Source of the DNA: HGM11412 sp045654225
Lineage (GTDB): Bacteria > Bacillota > Clostridia > Christensenellales > Borkfalkiaceae
Direction: 5' to 3'
Length of the DNA: 64,000 nucleotides
Assembly: GCA_045654225.1 (NCBI GenBank)
Contig: JAZOMW010000006.1
Coordinates: 1 to 64,000 of the forward strand
In this document: piece after piece, positions 42,881 through 51,458 of the stretch
Layout: the number at the start of each line of letters is the position of its first letter
Numbering within the stretch: the first letter of the stretch is position 1
Translations under genes and position numbers: made by a program
The notes under the pieces: model-generated
Told to the model about the DNA's origin: nothing
What the model saw: only the letters and a program-made list of their open reading frames with translations
Database searches by the model: none

Positions 42881-43597
42881 ATGATGTTAAGTAAAAAAAT
42901 AAAAAACGTTCTTATTGATTTAGACGGCACGTTACTTCCTATGAATTTCGACGTTTTTTTAAATGGTTATATAAAATCCGTTTCTAGTAAGGCTAGTAAG
43001 ATAGGGCTAACAAAAGAATCTTTTGGAAAAGGTTTATGGGCGGGCATTGTAAAAATGATGCAAAACGACGGAACTAAAACAAATGAAGACGCTTTTTGGA
43101 ACGCTTTTTGCTTTGTTACGGGCGTTAATAAAGATATGACGGATTTGATTTTAACCGAGTATTATAATAGCGAGTTTAACGAAGTTAAAAAATATTGTGG
43201 CTTTAATAAAAACGCTAAAATTTTAGTTGATAAGTTAAAGCAAAAAGGTTACAATTTAATACTTGCAACCAACCCCGTTTTTCCTAAAATAGCAACTATA
43301 AATAGGCTTAAATGGGCGGGCGTTAATTATGATGATTTTAGTTACGTTTCAACTTATGAAAACTCTTCGTTTTGCAAGCCGAATTTAAACTACTATTTAG
43401 AAATTTTAAATAAACTCAATTTAAAAGCGGAAGAGTGTTTAATGATAGGTAACGACGTTTTAGACGATATGGTTATATTAAACCTTAATATGCAAGCGTT
43501 TTTACTTACGGATTGTTTAATAAACAAAAATAATGAAGATATAAATAAATTTAATAATGGAAATTTTGAAGATTTATTCAAATTTTTAAACTTTTAG
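42881..43597 (+). CDS. HAD superfamily hydrolase
   Basis: 238 residues. Motif I is LIDLDGTLLPM with the nucleophilic Asp, motif II ILATNP, motif III Lys near SFCKPNLNYY, motif IV MIGNDVLDDMVI. A helical cap lies between motifs I and II. Such enzymes remove phosphate from small molecules; the substrate cannot be told. I used the ATG at 42881, but no clear ribosome binding site precedes it and a TTG six bases earlier is also in frame. It is followed closely by the antiporter gene. Confidence 0.85.
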   Translation: MMLSKKIKNVLIDLDGTLLPMNFDVFLNGYIKSVSSKASKIGLTKESFGKGLWAGIVKMMQNDGTKTNEDAFWNAFCFVTGVNKDMTDLILTEYYNSEFNEVKKYCGFNKNAKILVDKLKQKGYNLILATNPVFPKIATINRLKWAGVNYDDFSYVSTYENSSFCKPNLNYYLEILNKLNLKAEECLMIGNDVLDDMVILNLNMQAFLLTDCLINKNNEDINKFNNGNFEDLFKFLNF

Positions 43598-43605
43598 GAG
43601 ATGTT

Positions 43606-44607
43606 ATGTGGCAAGTTGTTTTAATAATTTTAATGCTTATAGTAGGCTTAATTTTAATAATTAAAGGTGGCGATTATTTCGTTGACGGTGCAAGTTGGCT
43701 TGCGGAAGTTAGCGGTATTCCAAAGTTTATAGTAGGTGCAACCATAGTTAGTATTGCAACTACTTTACCCGAAATCGTAGTTTCGCTTATATCGGCAAAA
43801 TCAGAGCCCGATATGGCTATCGGCAACGCGGTTGGCTCGGTAGTGTTTAACTCGGGCGTAATTATGGCTATTGCTTTAATTTGCGCACCTTTCGTTATAA
43901 AGCGAAAAGACTATGCTTTTAAAGGAATACTTTTAACCGTAGTTATGGCTCTTTTAACCGCCTTTTGTTATATGGGTTTAAATTCTACTCCTATAACGTT
44001 TGAAACTACTGCAACTTTCGGTTACGTTGGTGCGGTTGTTTTACTTATTTTATTCATAGTATTTATAGTTGAAAACGTGCTTTCCGCTAAAAAGAACGCA
44101 AGTTTAGATAAAGGCGAAGATAAAATAGTTGCAACTAAGCAAGCGGTAATTTTAAACTTGGTTAAACTTATCGTTGGTGCTGCGGGAATTGCGGGCGGTG
44201 CAATATTGCTTAAAGATAACGCCGTTAAGCTTGCAACGCTTGCAGGTATTTCACAAGCCGTAATAGGCGTTACAATTTTAGCAATAGGAACTTCTCTTCC
44301 AGAACTCGTTACTATGATTATAGCGGTAAAAAAAGGCGAGTCGAGTTTATCTATCGGTAACATTATAGGTGCAAATACAATCGACCTTGCTATAATTTTA
44401 CCTTTAAGCGCGTTTATTGCGGGCGGTAGCGGTTTATTCGTTTCAAACATTCACTTGCTTATTACTATGCCTGTAACTTTATTAGTTATTGCAATAGGAA
44501 TTATTCCAACGCTCATTTTTAAAAAGTTTGCAAGGTGGCAAGGGTTTACGATGTTTGCAATTTACTTGGCGTACTTTATTGCAAATATTTTACTAGTAGT
44601 TTTATAA
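43606..44607 (+). CDS. CaCA family sodium/calcium exchanger
   Basis: 333 residues, about ten helices in two inverted halves. Each half has the alpha-repeat: VSIATTLPEIVVSLISA with GNAVGSVVFNSG, and LAIGTSLPELVTMIIA with GNIIGANTIDL. These residues bind the exchanged ions in the family. The central loop (VLSAKKNASLDKGEDK) is short and basic. It begins 8 bases after the HAD gene, with TAGGAG upstream, and ends in a terminator. Probably extrudes calcium in exchange for sodium or protons. Confidence 0.9.
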   Translation: MWQVVLIILMLIVGLILIIKGGDYFVDGASWLAEVSGIPKFIVGATIVSIATTLPEIVVSLISAKSEPDMAIGNAVGSVVFNSGVIMAIALICAPFVIKRKDYAFKGILLTVVMALLTAFCYMGLNSTPITFETTATFGYVGAVVLLILFIVFIVENVLSAKKNASLDKGEDKIVATKQAVILNLVKLIVGAAGIAGGAILLKDNAVKLATLAGISQAVIGVTILAIGTSLPELVTMIIAVKKGESSLSIGNIIGANTIDLAIILPLSAFIAGGSGLFVSNIHLLITMPVTLLVIAIGIIPTLIFKKFARWQGFTMFAIYLAYFIANILLVVL

Positions 44608-44626
44608 AGCCAAATTAAATTTAATT

Positions 44627-44660
44627 AATATACCTATAATTTTTATAGGTATATTTTTTT
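44627..44660 (+). terminator. Terminator of the exchanger gene
   Basis: AATATACCTATA / TATAGGTATATT stem followed by a T8 run. Confidence 0.85.
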
Positions 44661-44694
44661 TGCTCTAAAATATTATAGTTTAGGGAGAAATTTT

Positions 44695-45828
44695 ATGGCT
44701 AAAAACTATAAAAGGGCGCAAGCCGTAATTAGTTTAAAAAACGCAAGATATAATTTTTTAGAAGTGAAAAGTAAATTAAAACCGTCCACTAAAATTTGTT
44801 GCGTTGTAAAGGCGGACGCGTACGGACACGGCGCGGTAAAACTTTCAAAATTATATCAAAGTTTAGGCGCTCACTTTTTTGCAACCGCCACCTTTGAAGA
44901 AGCCGTAACTTTAAGAAACAACGGTATTACTAAACCTATTTTAATTTTAGGCTATACTTCGCCAACGCTTTCAAAACTTATAGAAAGTTATAATTTAAGC
45001 CAAACCGTTCACTCGAAAGAGTACGCCGAAGTGCTTTTAAGAGTTTGCAAAAAACAAAACGCAAAAATTAAAATTCATTTAAAAATTGATACTGGACTTA
45101 ATAGAATAGGTTTCGTTTGCCAAAATAAAGAAACTTCTAATTTAAACGACGCGGTTAAACTATTATTAAACGATAATTTTATTTTAGAAGGTATATACAC
45201 TCATTTTGCTTGTAGCGACGATTATAAAAAGGGTAAAAGTTACACCTATAAACAACAGTCTAACTTTTTATTTGCAATAAAATACCTTAAAAGTAAAGGG
45301 CTTAACTTTCAAATTAAACACGCGGGAAATAGCGCGGTAGTGTATAACTATCCAAAATTTTGTTTAGATATGGTAAGAGTTGGTATAGTTTTATACGGAA
45401 TAAGCCCGTCTAAATTATTAAAAGAAAAGCCTAAACTTAAAAAAGTTTTAACGCTTAAAACTATAATTGAAAGCGTAAAAACCGTTAAAAAAGGTTGTAG
45501 CGTTGGCTACGGTTTAGAGTGCATAACTAAAAAAGATATAAAGGTGGCAACTTTGCCCGTTGGTTATGCGGACGGAATTTTGCGCTCGATATATAAAAGC
45601 GATTACCGCGTTTTAGTAAACGGCGTTAAGTGTCCCTTTATAGGTAGGGTAAATATGGATAAATGCACGATAGACGTTACGGGTGTAAACGCAAAGGTTT
45701 TTGACGAAGTTTTAATTTTTGGTAACGATAAAAACTCGAATATAGAAAATTTTGCAAAGAACTGTAAAACTATTCCGTATGAAGTTGCGTGTTTAATTTC
45801 TAACAGAGTAGAAAAATATTACGACTAA
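44695..45828 (+). CDS. alr: Alanine racemase
   Basis: 377 residues. Makes D-alanine for peptidoglycan. Type III PLP barrel: CVVKADAYGHGAVKL with the PLP lysine (K39), IKIHLKIDTGLNRIGF, HAGNSAVVYNYP, DMVRVGIVLYG, and in the C-terminal domain SVGYGL, the catalytic Tyr in LPVGYADGILR, and GRVNMDKCTIDVTG. GGGAG lies before the ATG. A single copy appears in the window. Confidence 0.95.
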   Translation: MAKNYKRAQAVISLKNARYNFLEVKSKLKPSTKICCVVKADAYGHGAVKLSKLYQSLGAHFFATATFEEAVTLRNNGITKPILILGYTSPTLSKLIESYNLSQTVHSKEYAEVLLRVCKKQNAKIKIHLKIDTGLNRIGFVCQNKETSNLNDAVKLLLNDNFILEGIYTHFACSDDYKKGKSYTYKQQSNFLFAIKYLKSKGLNFQIKHAGNSAVVYNYPKFCLDMVRVGIVLYGISPSKLLKEKPKLKKVLTLKTIIESVKTVKKGCSVGYGLECITKKDIKVATLPVGYADGILRSIYKSDYRVLVNGVKCPFIGRVNMDKCTIDVTGVNAKVFDEVLIFGNDKNSNIENFAKNCKTIPYEVACLISNRVEKYYD

Positions 45829-45905
45829 AACGAATAAATTTACAAAAAGTGACACTTTTTTAAATGGTTGCATATATTAAAATGAACGGTTTAAAGGAGG
45901 TTAAA

Positions 45906-46553
45906 ATGTCATTTTTCTCTAATTGCACTACGGATAAAACACCCGGCCGTATAACGGGCAACCCGCTAAACGGCTTGTGTGAAAAGGTGTGCGTTCAAGC
46001 AAAAAAAGTGTTTGACGCGTGCATGAAACAATCGCAAGAAGACGGTTACGTTATAACCGTTACGGGCTTTACGCCTGCAAATCCTACATATCCGCTTACT
46101 TTCGTTAGCGCAAGAAGTACTCAAACTAAGGCAATTATCACGTCGCTTCAAGTTGACCCTATTCCAGACAAGTCGAATTTAAGTAGAGTACAAATTTCGT
46201 ACGACGTACCTGTTGAGGTGTTATATACCGACGCAAACGGTGTTGCGGGTAAAGGAGTAGGTACGGTTTCACTTTCGCAAGACGTAATATTGTTCGTTCC
46301 CGAACCATCGATTATGCCTTATGAAGTTGAAGCGGTGGTTTCTATCGTTGCGCCGGAAGGCGTTTATTCAAACAATAACACGTTTACGGTGTCTTGTTGT
46401 GCAACTTCTATCGTTAAGATAGTAATGTTAGTTGAAGTTTTGGTGCCAACTTACGGTTATGCGGTAATGCCTGCGTGCCAAGAATTCACGCAAGAAGTTT
46501 GTTCGGGATTTTTTGAACTGCCACTTTTCCCTGGCGAAAGTTTCGACCGGTAA
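45906..46553 (+). CDS. Cysteine-rich protein of unknown function, possible spore or envelope protein
   Basis: 215 residues. The start MSFFSNCTTDKTPGR is followed by a Cys/Lys helix (LCEKVCVQAKKVFDACMKQ), then a long beta-rich part (RVQISYDVPVEVLYTDANG) and a C-terminus with more cysteines (SCCATS, PACQEFTQEVC). There are eight or more Cys in all and no signal peptide or membrane helix. I recall similar proteins from clostridia but cannot name the family; the strand pattern weakly recalls DUF3794-type spore proteins. AAAGGAGG precedes the ATG at 45906, which decides the start over an ATG 42 bases earlier. An inverted repeat AAAAAGTG/CACTTTTT lies in its leader. Confidence 0.65.
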   Translation: MSFFSNCTTDKTPGRITGNPLNGLCEKVCVQAKKVFDACMKQSQEDGYVITVTGFTPANPTYPLTFVSARSTQTKAIITSLQVDPIPDKSNLSRVQISYDVPVEVLYTDANGVAGKGVGTVSLSQDVILFVPEPSIMPYEVEAVVSIVAPEGVYSNNNTFTVSCCATSIVKIVMLVEVLVPTYGYAVMPACQEFTQEVCSGFFELPLFPGESFDR

Positions 46554-46572
46554 ACTTTTTAGCGTTTTTATT

Positions 46573-46602
46573 AAAATAGCGGAGGTCACTTCGCTATTTT
46601 TT
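46573..46602 (+). terminator. Terminator after the cysteine-rich protein gene
   Basis: AAAATAGCG / CGCTATTTTTT with a 10-base loop. Confidence 0.8.
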
Positions 46603-46603
46603 G

Positions 46604-46632
46604 TTGCAATAAAATATTCATAGTGCTATAAT
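46604..46632 (+). promoter_or_regulatory. Promoter of the phosphoesterase gene
   Basis: TTGCAA, 17 bp, TATAAT, about 50 bases before the TTG start. Confidence 0.65.
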
Positions 46633-46681
46633 TAAAGCGTAACTTCATTAAGTTAAAAAAATAAATTTTTTTAGGTGTGTT

Positions 46682-47392
46682 TTGAAAGTTTTTGCAATTA
46701 GTGACCTTCATCTTTCGTTAAACGGTGAAAAACCGATGGATATTTTCGGTTATAACTGGAAAGATTATCTTGTAAAAATTAAAGAAGATTGGCAAAATAA
46801 AGTGTCAAGCGAGGATATCGTTTTAATTAGTGGCGATATAAGTTGGGCTATGCAACTTGACGACGCGCTTTTAGACATCGACTTTTTTGCGGACTTAAAC
46901 GGCACTAAAATTATTATTCGTGGCAATCACGATTACTGGTGGCAAGGCATAACTAAAATTCGCCAAAAACTTCCTAACGGCGTTTACGCTTTACAAAACG
47001 ACGCTATTAAAATAGGCAACTGCGTATTCTGTGGTTCGCGCGGTTGGGCGGTTGAAGGCGCGGTTGACTATAAAGAGCATGATAAAAAAATTTATTTAAG
47101 AGAAGTTGAGCGCTTTAAACTCGCTTTAAATCAAGCGGTTAAATTAAGAGAGGACGGCGATAAACTTATATGTTTAATTCACTTTCCGCCGTTCAACGTA
47201 AGGTGTGAAAATTCGCTTTTTACTAATCTTTTTGAAGAGTTTAAGGTGGACAAGGTCGTTTACGGTCACCTTCACGGTAAGGACAGTAAGGCGTATTTTA
47301 GATATAATAAAAACGGCGTTGAATATATATTATCGTCTTGCGATTTAGTAGAAAATAAATTAGTTGAGGTATATTCTAATGACAACGAATAA
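46682..47392 (+). CDS. Calcineurin-like metallophosphoesterase
   Basis: 236 residues. Dinuclear metal motifs in order: FAISDLHLS, LISGDISW, IIRGNHDYWW, LIHFPP and YGHLHG. It probably hydrolyses phosphodiesters or monoesters in the cytoplasm; the substrate is unknown. It uses a TTG start, supported by AGGTG 6 bases upstream and by the fact that the first motif begins at residue 5. Its end overlaps the next gene by 14 bases. Confidence 0.9.
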   Translation: MKVFAISDLHLSLNGEKPMDIFGYNWKDYLVKIKEDWQNKVSSEDIVLISGDISWAMQLDDALLDIDFFADLNGTKIIIRGNHDYWWQGITKIRQKLPNGVYALQNDAIKIGNCVFCGSRGWAVEGAVDYKEHDKKIYLREVERFKLALNQAVKLREDGDKLICLIHFPPFNVRCENSLFTNLFEEFKVDKVVYGHLHGKDSKAYFRYNKNGVEYILSSCDLVENKLVEVYSNDNE

Positions 47393-48533
47393 GACTTTTA
47401 AGAAAGAAACGTTTATCAAAAAGGTAAAAGAAATTTGTTCTAGATGGTTTATAACCGCGTTTTCCGGTATGGCGCAAGGTTTGTTTTGCACCCTAATTGC
47501 GGGAACTATTTTAGCAACTTTTGCCGAACAAGTTTTAAAGTTAAACAACTATTTAGGCTCTACTTTATATTACGTTGCATCTATGGCTAAAACCTTGATG
47601 GGAGCAGGTATAGGTGTGGGCATAGCGTATAAATTAAAAGCTAAACCATTAGTTGTGTTTACAGCGGGCGTTGCTGGGTTTGTTGGTGCTTTTGCCGATA
47701 AACTTTTATATGACACGTTTTTGGCAGAGTTGTTTAAAGTTAGTGAGCCTTTTACAGATGTTTCTTTTGGCGTTCCAGGAAACCCTATCGGGGCTTATGT
47801 TGTCTCTATTTTAGTTATAGAACTTGCAGAACTTTACGCCGGAAAAACAAAACTTGATATTATTTTAATTCCATTAGGGGGATTGTTAATATCTTTCATT
47901 GGTATTTTTGTTGCTAGTCCGTTTATTTATCTTATTAACGGATTAGGTATTTTAATTGCTAAAGCAACTAAAATAATGCCTTTCTTTATGGGTATAATTG
48001 TAGCTGTGGTAATGGGTATTTTACTTACTATGCCTACTTCTTCTGCCGCTATTTGGATTTCAGTTGCCAAGTCGGTTATAGAGGCTGGTGGAGATAATGC
48101 CGAATATATGTATATAGCCGGAGGGGCAGCGGTTGTTGGTTGCTCTTGTCATATGGTTGGCTTTGCCGTTGCTTCTTTTAGGGAAAACGGCGTTGGTGGG
48201 CTTATTTCTCAAGGTATAGGAACGAGCATGCTTCAAATTCCTAACATTATGAAAAAGCCTATAATTATGTTACCTATGATTATTAGTAGTGCTATATTAG
48301 GACCTTTATCTACTTGTGTTTTTGCTCTTCGCTGTGGTTATAACGGTGGCGGTATGGGAACTAGTGGATTTGTTGGCTTGATTGATTTATTTACTAACAA
48401 TACGGGAGTTTTAGCCATTGTAGGAATTATATTGTTAAACGTGGTTTTACCTGCTGTTTTGAATTTGTTAATGAGCGAATTTATGCGTAAAAAAGGCTGG
48501 ATTAAAGACGGCGATATGAAACTTGAAAATTAA
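47379..48533 (+). CDS. EIIC-like sugar permease (PTS_EIIC_2 type)
   Basis: 384 residues, about nine or ten helices with Gly-rich motifs (MAKTLMGAGIGVGIAYKLKA, TMPTSSAAIWISVA, GCSCHMVGFAVASF, GYNGGGMGTSGFVGL). It fits the integral membrane EIIC domain of PTS-like proteins, but no EIIA or EIIB is near, so it may not be a true PTS transporter. GAGG sits 9 bases before the ATG at 47379. The middle of the gene uses GAT, AAT and GCC/GCT more than its neighbours, which favour GAC, AAC and GCG, hinting at a different origin. Confidence 0.75.
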   Translation: MTTNKTFKKETFIKKVKEICSRWFITAFSGMAQGLFCTLIAGTILATFAEQVLKLNNYLGSTLYYVASMAKTLMGAGIGVGIAYKLKAKPLVVFTAGVAGFVGAFADKLLYDTFLAELFKVSEPFTDVSFGVPGNPIGAYVVSILVIELAELYAGKTKLDIILIPLGGLLISFIGIFVASPFIYLINGLGILIAKATKIMPFFMGIIVAVVMGILLTMPTSSAAIWISVAKSVIEAGGDNAEYMYIAGGAAVVGCSCHMVGFAVASFRENGVGGLISQGIGTSMLQIPNIMKKPIIMLPMIISSAILGPLSTCVFALRCGYNGGGMGTSGFVGLIDLFTNNTGVLAIVGIILLNVVLPAVLNLLMSEFMRKKGWIKDGDMKLEN

Positions 48534-48547
48534 AAATTCATATAAAC

Positions 48548-48583
48548 AAAAATCCTTTCATAAAATAATGAGAGGATTTTTTT
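48548..48583 (+). terminator. Terminator of the EIIC-like gene
   Basis: AAAAATCCT and AGGATTTTTTT arms with extra CAT/ATG pairs; the T-run ends at the yabP start codon. Confidence 0.75.
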
Positions 48584-48841
48584 ATGGAAGTAGTAAATCA
48601 TACGTTAAGTTTAGAAAATAGAAAACGAATATGTTTGACGGCGGTTTTAGAAGTTTTAGCGTTTAGCGATAAGGAAATTAGGCTTAAACTTAAAAATAAC
48701 GAAGTTATAGTTTTGAGCGGTGAAAATTTAAAAATAGTTTGCTTTGACTCGTCCGCCTCAACCTTTACCGCAAGCGGAAATTTTACAAGCGTTAGATACC
48801 GCGCTCAAAACGCGTCAATCGTAAAAAAGGTGTTTAAATAA
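48584..48841 (+). CDS. yabP: Sporulation protein YabP
   Basis: 85 residues: NHTLSLENRKRICLTAVLEV, then DKEIRLKLKNNEVIVLSGENLKI, matching YabP/YqfC proteins made in the mother cell during sporulation. It is followed by yabQ with a TAATG overlap and then a divIC-like gene, as in Bacillus. GAGAGG lies in the terminator stem just upstream and may serve as ribosome binding site. Confidence 0.93.
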   Translation: MEVVNHTLSLENRKRICLTAVLEVLAFSDKEIRLKLKNNEVIVLSGENLKIVCFDSSASTFTASGNFTSVRYRAQNASIVKKVFK

Positions 48842-49326
48842 TGTTCGTTACTTACGACGAGCCCCGTATTATCCTGTTTTGCTTTGCGTTTGGCGGAATT
48901 GCGGGTTTAATTTACGAACTTTTTTATATAATTTTATTGCCAACTAGGTCTAACGCTATAAAGCACGTTGTAACTTTAATTTGGTGGTGCGTAGTTGCGT
49001 TTATATTCGTGTTTTTTAACTATTATTTCCATCTAGGCAATTTTAGGCTTTATAAATTAGCGGTTATTTTAATAGGTTTGCTATTTTACAAAAATAGTTT
49101 TCATAAAATTATTGCATTTTTTTTGAATAGAGTATATAATAAATACGTTGCATATAGAAAAAAGTTAAAATTAAAAAAGGTTAAAAATGTCAGAGCAAAA
49201 AAAGAAAAGGGCACTTTCCGCGCTAATATCAGGCGCAATAATGCTGTTTACAATATTAGTGGCAATACTTTCTTACCAACTAATAAGCATAGTGCAAAAG
49301 TACAACGAAATAAAAAGGTTGGATGA
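48841..49326 (+). CDS. yabQ: Spore cortex protein YabQ
   Basis: 161 residues. Helices near residues 10-28, 40-60 and 66-82 (LFCFAFGGIAGLIYELFYII, LIWWCVVAFIFVFFNYYF), then a very basic tail. YabQ is needed for spore cortex in Bacillus. The last 46 codons overlap the divIC-like gene in another frame for 140 bases, which is unusual; the overlapping tail (RAKKEKGTFRANIRRNNA) looks low in structure. Confidence 0.85.
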   Translation: MFVTYDEPRIILFCFAFGGIAGLIYELFYIILLPTRSNAIKHVVTLIWWCVVAFIFVFFNYYFHLGNFRLYKLAVILIGLLFYKNSFHKIIAFFLNRVYNKYVAYRKKLKLKKVKNVRAKKEKGTFRANIRRNNAVYNISGNTFLPTNKHSAKVQRNKKVG

Positions 49327-49450
49327 AGAAATTTATAAAATCCAAGCGGAAATCGATTCTACGCGCTCCGAAATTGAAAGTTGGGGCTATGCCTGGAAAA
49401 TTGAAGAAAGGGAACGCGAATTAGGGTTGTATTTTAATGATGAAGAATAA
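49187..49450 (+). CDS. Septum formation initiator, DivIC/FtsB-like
   Basis: 87 residues: a short basic start, one membrane helix (residues about 9-31), a coiled coil (YNEIKRLDEEIYKIQAEIDS) and a C-terminus with YAWKIEERERELGLYF. This is the layout of DivIC/FtsB, which help build the division site. AAGG lies 9 bases before the ATG. It overlaps the tail of yabQ by 140 bases and the next gene by 14. Confidence 0.87.
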   Translation: MSEQKKKRALSALISGAIMLFTILVAILSYQLISIVQKYNEIKRLDEEIYKIQAEIDSTRSEIESWGYAWKIEERERELGLYFNDEE

Positions 49451-50321
49451 TTTAACTTTTCCTTTGGGAATTATAGATATAGGTAGCAACTCCGTCCGTC
49501 TTTTAATAACGAACGGAGTTTTTTTTGACAAAAAACTAATAACTACAAGGCTTATTCAAAATAAGAGTGAAAGTGGGGACTTGGACTTAAATTCCGTTTA
49601 TAAAACCGTATGCGCTATAAACGAGTTAAAAGAAGAAGCCAAAGAACGTGGCGTTAAAAATTTTTTCGCTTTTGCTACCGAAGCCGTTAGGTCGGCAAAA
49701 AACAAGGACTATTTTTTAGAACTTGTAAAGAGTGTTACGGGTTTAACCGTAGAGGTTTTAAGCGGTGAAACGGAAGCCGAAATAGGTTTACTCGGCGCAA
49801 ATTTAGGAAAAGACGGCTCTATTATAGATATAGGCGGAGCGAGTACCGAAATTGCCGTTTCAAAAGGCGGAAAAATAATTTACAAAAAAAGCGTAAAGAT
49901 AGGCGCAGTCGATTTATTTAACAAAAAGTTTGAAAGCGTTGACGCACTAAAAAATTACGTTGATAATATCGTTAAAGATTTTGCTAACGCGCCCGTGTTT
50001 AGCGTAAAAGCAATAGGCGGTACGGCAACGGCTCTTTCCGCTATCGATTTAAAGTTAAAAGTTTACGACACTGCTTTAACCGACGGGCATTATTTGACGG
50101 CAAGTAGTCTTGAAAATATTTGCAAGGAACTATTTTCTAAAACACCGGAAGAAATATTTAATACGTACGCCGTATCTAAAACGCGCGCGGAAGTTATAAG
50201 CGGTGGCGCATATATTTTGCTTGGCGTGTTAAAACGCTTGAATTTAGACGGTGTTACCATTAGCGAAAAAGATAATTTAGAAGGGTATTTTTATAAAATA
50301 AGTGAAAATTATGAAGAGTAA
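49437..50321 (+). CDS. Ppx/GppA family phosphatase
   Basis: 294 residues, actin-like fold: GIIDIGSNSVRLLI (phosphate 1), FAFATEAVRSAKN, IIDIGGASTEIAV (phosphate 2), SVKAIGGTATALSAIDL. Members split exopolyphosphate or pppGpp. It lacks the C-terminal HD domain of long Ppx. Two ATG codons in a row lie at 49437 and 49440; either may be used. In Bacillaceae a different gene follows divIC, but clostridia often have ppx here. Confidence 0.9.
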   Translation: MMKNNLTFPLGIIDIGSNSVRLLITNGVFFDKKLITTRLIQNKSESGDLDLNSVYKTVCAINELKEEAKERGVKNFFAFATEAVRSAKNKDYFLELVKSVTGLTVEVLSGETEAEIGLLGANLGKDGSIIDIGGASTEIAVSKGGKIIYKKSVKIGAVDLFNKKFESVDALKNYVDNIVKDFANAPVFSVKAIGGTATALSAIDLKLKVYDTALTDGHYLTASSLENICKELFSKTPEEIFNTYAVSKTRAEVISGGAYILLGVLKRLNLDGVTISEKDNLEGYFYKISENYEE

Positions 50322-51396
50322 CAAGGAAATTTTAAAAACGCTTATAAACGGGCTTATTGCTCTCGTTTTATTAGGGCTTTATATTTTTGCGGTAGTTAAC
50401 GCTTACGGGCTTTTTAAGGGCAAATTACTTCTTTACGTTGCGCTTTTGGTGGTTGGAGCGGTGGTTTCGTTATTTTTATACTCGTTAATACACGAACTCG
50501 GTCATTTAATTGTTGGATTATTTGCGGGCTTAAAATTTTCTAAAATTTGCGTTTTAATTTTCTTGTTAGAACTTGAAAACGGCAAGTTTAAATTTAAACT
50601 TGTAAAGCCTACGGAATTAGGCTACACGGAAATGCTACCTAAAACGCCTTATAATTACGCTGAAAAACTCGCAATTTCCGCAGGTGGCGGTTTAATATTT
50701 TCAGTAATTAGTACGCTCGTTTCAATACTAATTTGTATAAACTGCACTAACGATATTTATCTATTTTGTTTATTCGGCGCGTCGTATCCGCTTGCGTTCT
50801 ATATCTTTTTAGTAAACGCGTTGCCGTTCTTTAAGGGAAGTGACGGAGATTTGGTTTTTTCCGTTTTGTTAGATGAAAAAACGCCTTCAACCTTAAAAAA
50901 TTACTACACCGCGCTTGCAAGCGTATTGCTTAAAAAAGAGCCTTGCGAAATAAATAGAAATTTACTTGAAATAGTTGACGACAAGCCGTTTTCGCAACCG
51001 CTTAAATATTTAAGATATTTAAGTTATTTGCAAACTGATTTTAAAAAGGCGTTCGACGAAATTTCGGCTTTACAAAAATTAGATATTATTGACGATAATT
51101 TATATTTTAACGTTAAAAAAGAAATCTTTTTTTGCAAGTCCGTTTTACACGACCATAATTACGTTAATGAAAACGCTAACGCAATTGTAGGCGATATAGA
51201 TTTAAGTGACGATTTATGTAATTTTAGAGTTCACGCAGTGTATCGCATATTTATAAACGATATTGATTTTGCTAAACTCATTATAAAAAACGGTATTGAT
51301 ACTTTAAGTAAAAAAACTCAAAACGGGCTAGTTATAAGCGAAATTAAATATTTACAAGCGTTAAAGGAGCAACTTGACGCTGGTAATTTTAACTAA
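50311..51396 (+). CDS. Membrane protein with a HELGH zinc motif, M50-protease-like
   Basis: 361 residues. N-terminal helices (about residues 8-28 and 34-58), with SLIHELGHLIVGLFAG inside the second or third; HExxH is the zinc site of M50 site-2 proteases. A later NALPFFKGSDGDLVF resembles their second metal motif (N-x-x-P..D-G). Two more helices lie near residues 128-170. The last ~170 residues are a soluble helical domain without a recognised family. The ATG at 50311 is chosen over a GTG nine bases earlier. Overlaps ppx by 11 bases. Could cleave a membrane-bound regulator, perhaps in sporulation or envelope stress; this is inference. Confidence 0.75.
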   Translation: MKSNKEILKTLINGLIALVLLGLYIFAVVNAYGLFKGKLLLYVALLVVGAVVSLFLYSLIHELGHLIVGLFAGLKFSKICVLIFLLELENGKFKFKLVKPTELGYTEMLPKTPYNYAEKLAISAGGGLIFSVISTLVSILICINCTNDIYLFCLFGASYPLAFYIFLVNALPFFKGSDGDLVFSVLLDEKTPSTLKNYYTALASVLLKKEPCEINRNLLEIVDDKPFSQPLKYLRYLSYLQTDFKKAFDEISALQKLDIIDDNLYFNVKKEIFFCKSVLHDHNYVNENANAIVGDIDLSDDLCNFRVHAVYRIFINDIDFAKLIIKNGIDTLSKKTQNGLVISEIKYLQALKEQLDAGNFN

Positions 51397-51406
51397 ATAA
51401 ACAAGC

Positions 51407-51438
51407 AAAAAAGCGTTGACGGTTAGTCAACGCTTTTA
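51407..51438. terminator. Bidirectional terminator
   Basis: AAAAAGCGTTGAC-GGTTA-GTCAACGCTTTTA between the convergent M50-like and degV genes. Confidence 0.9.
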
Positions 51439-51458
51439 ATTTGTTAAATTACGCTAAA

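Noticed and set aside
45843..45860. Terminator after alr (AAAAAGTG-A-CACTTTTT)
   Set aside because: The loop would be a single base, too tight for a normal terminator hairpin; it is better seen as a palindrome of unknown use.
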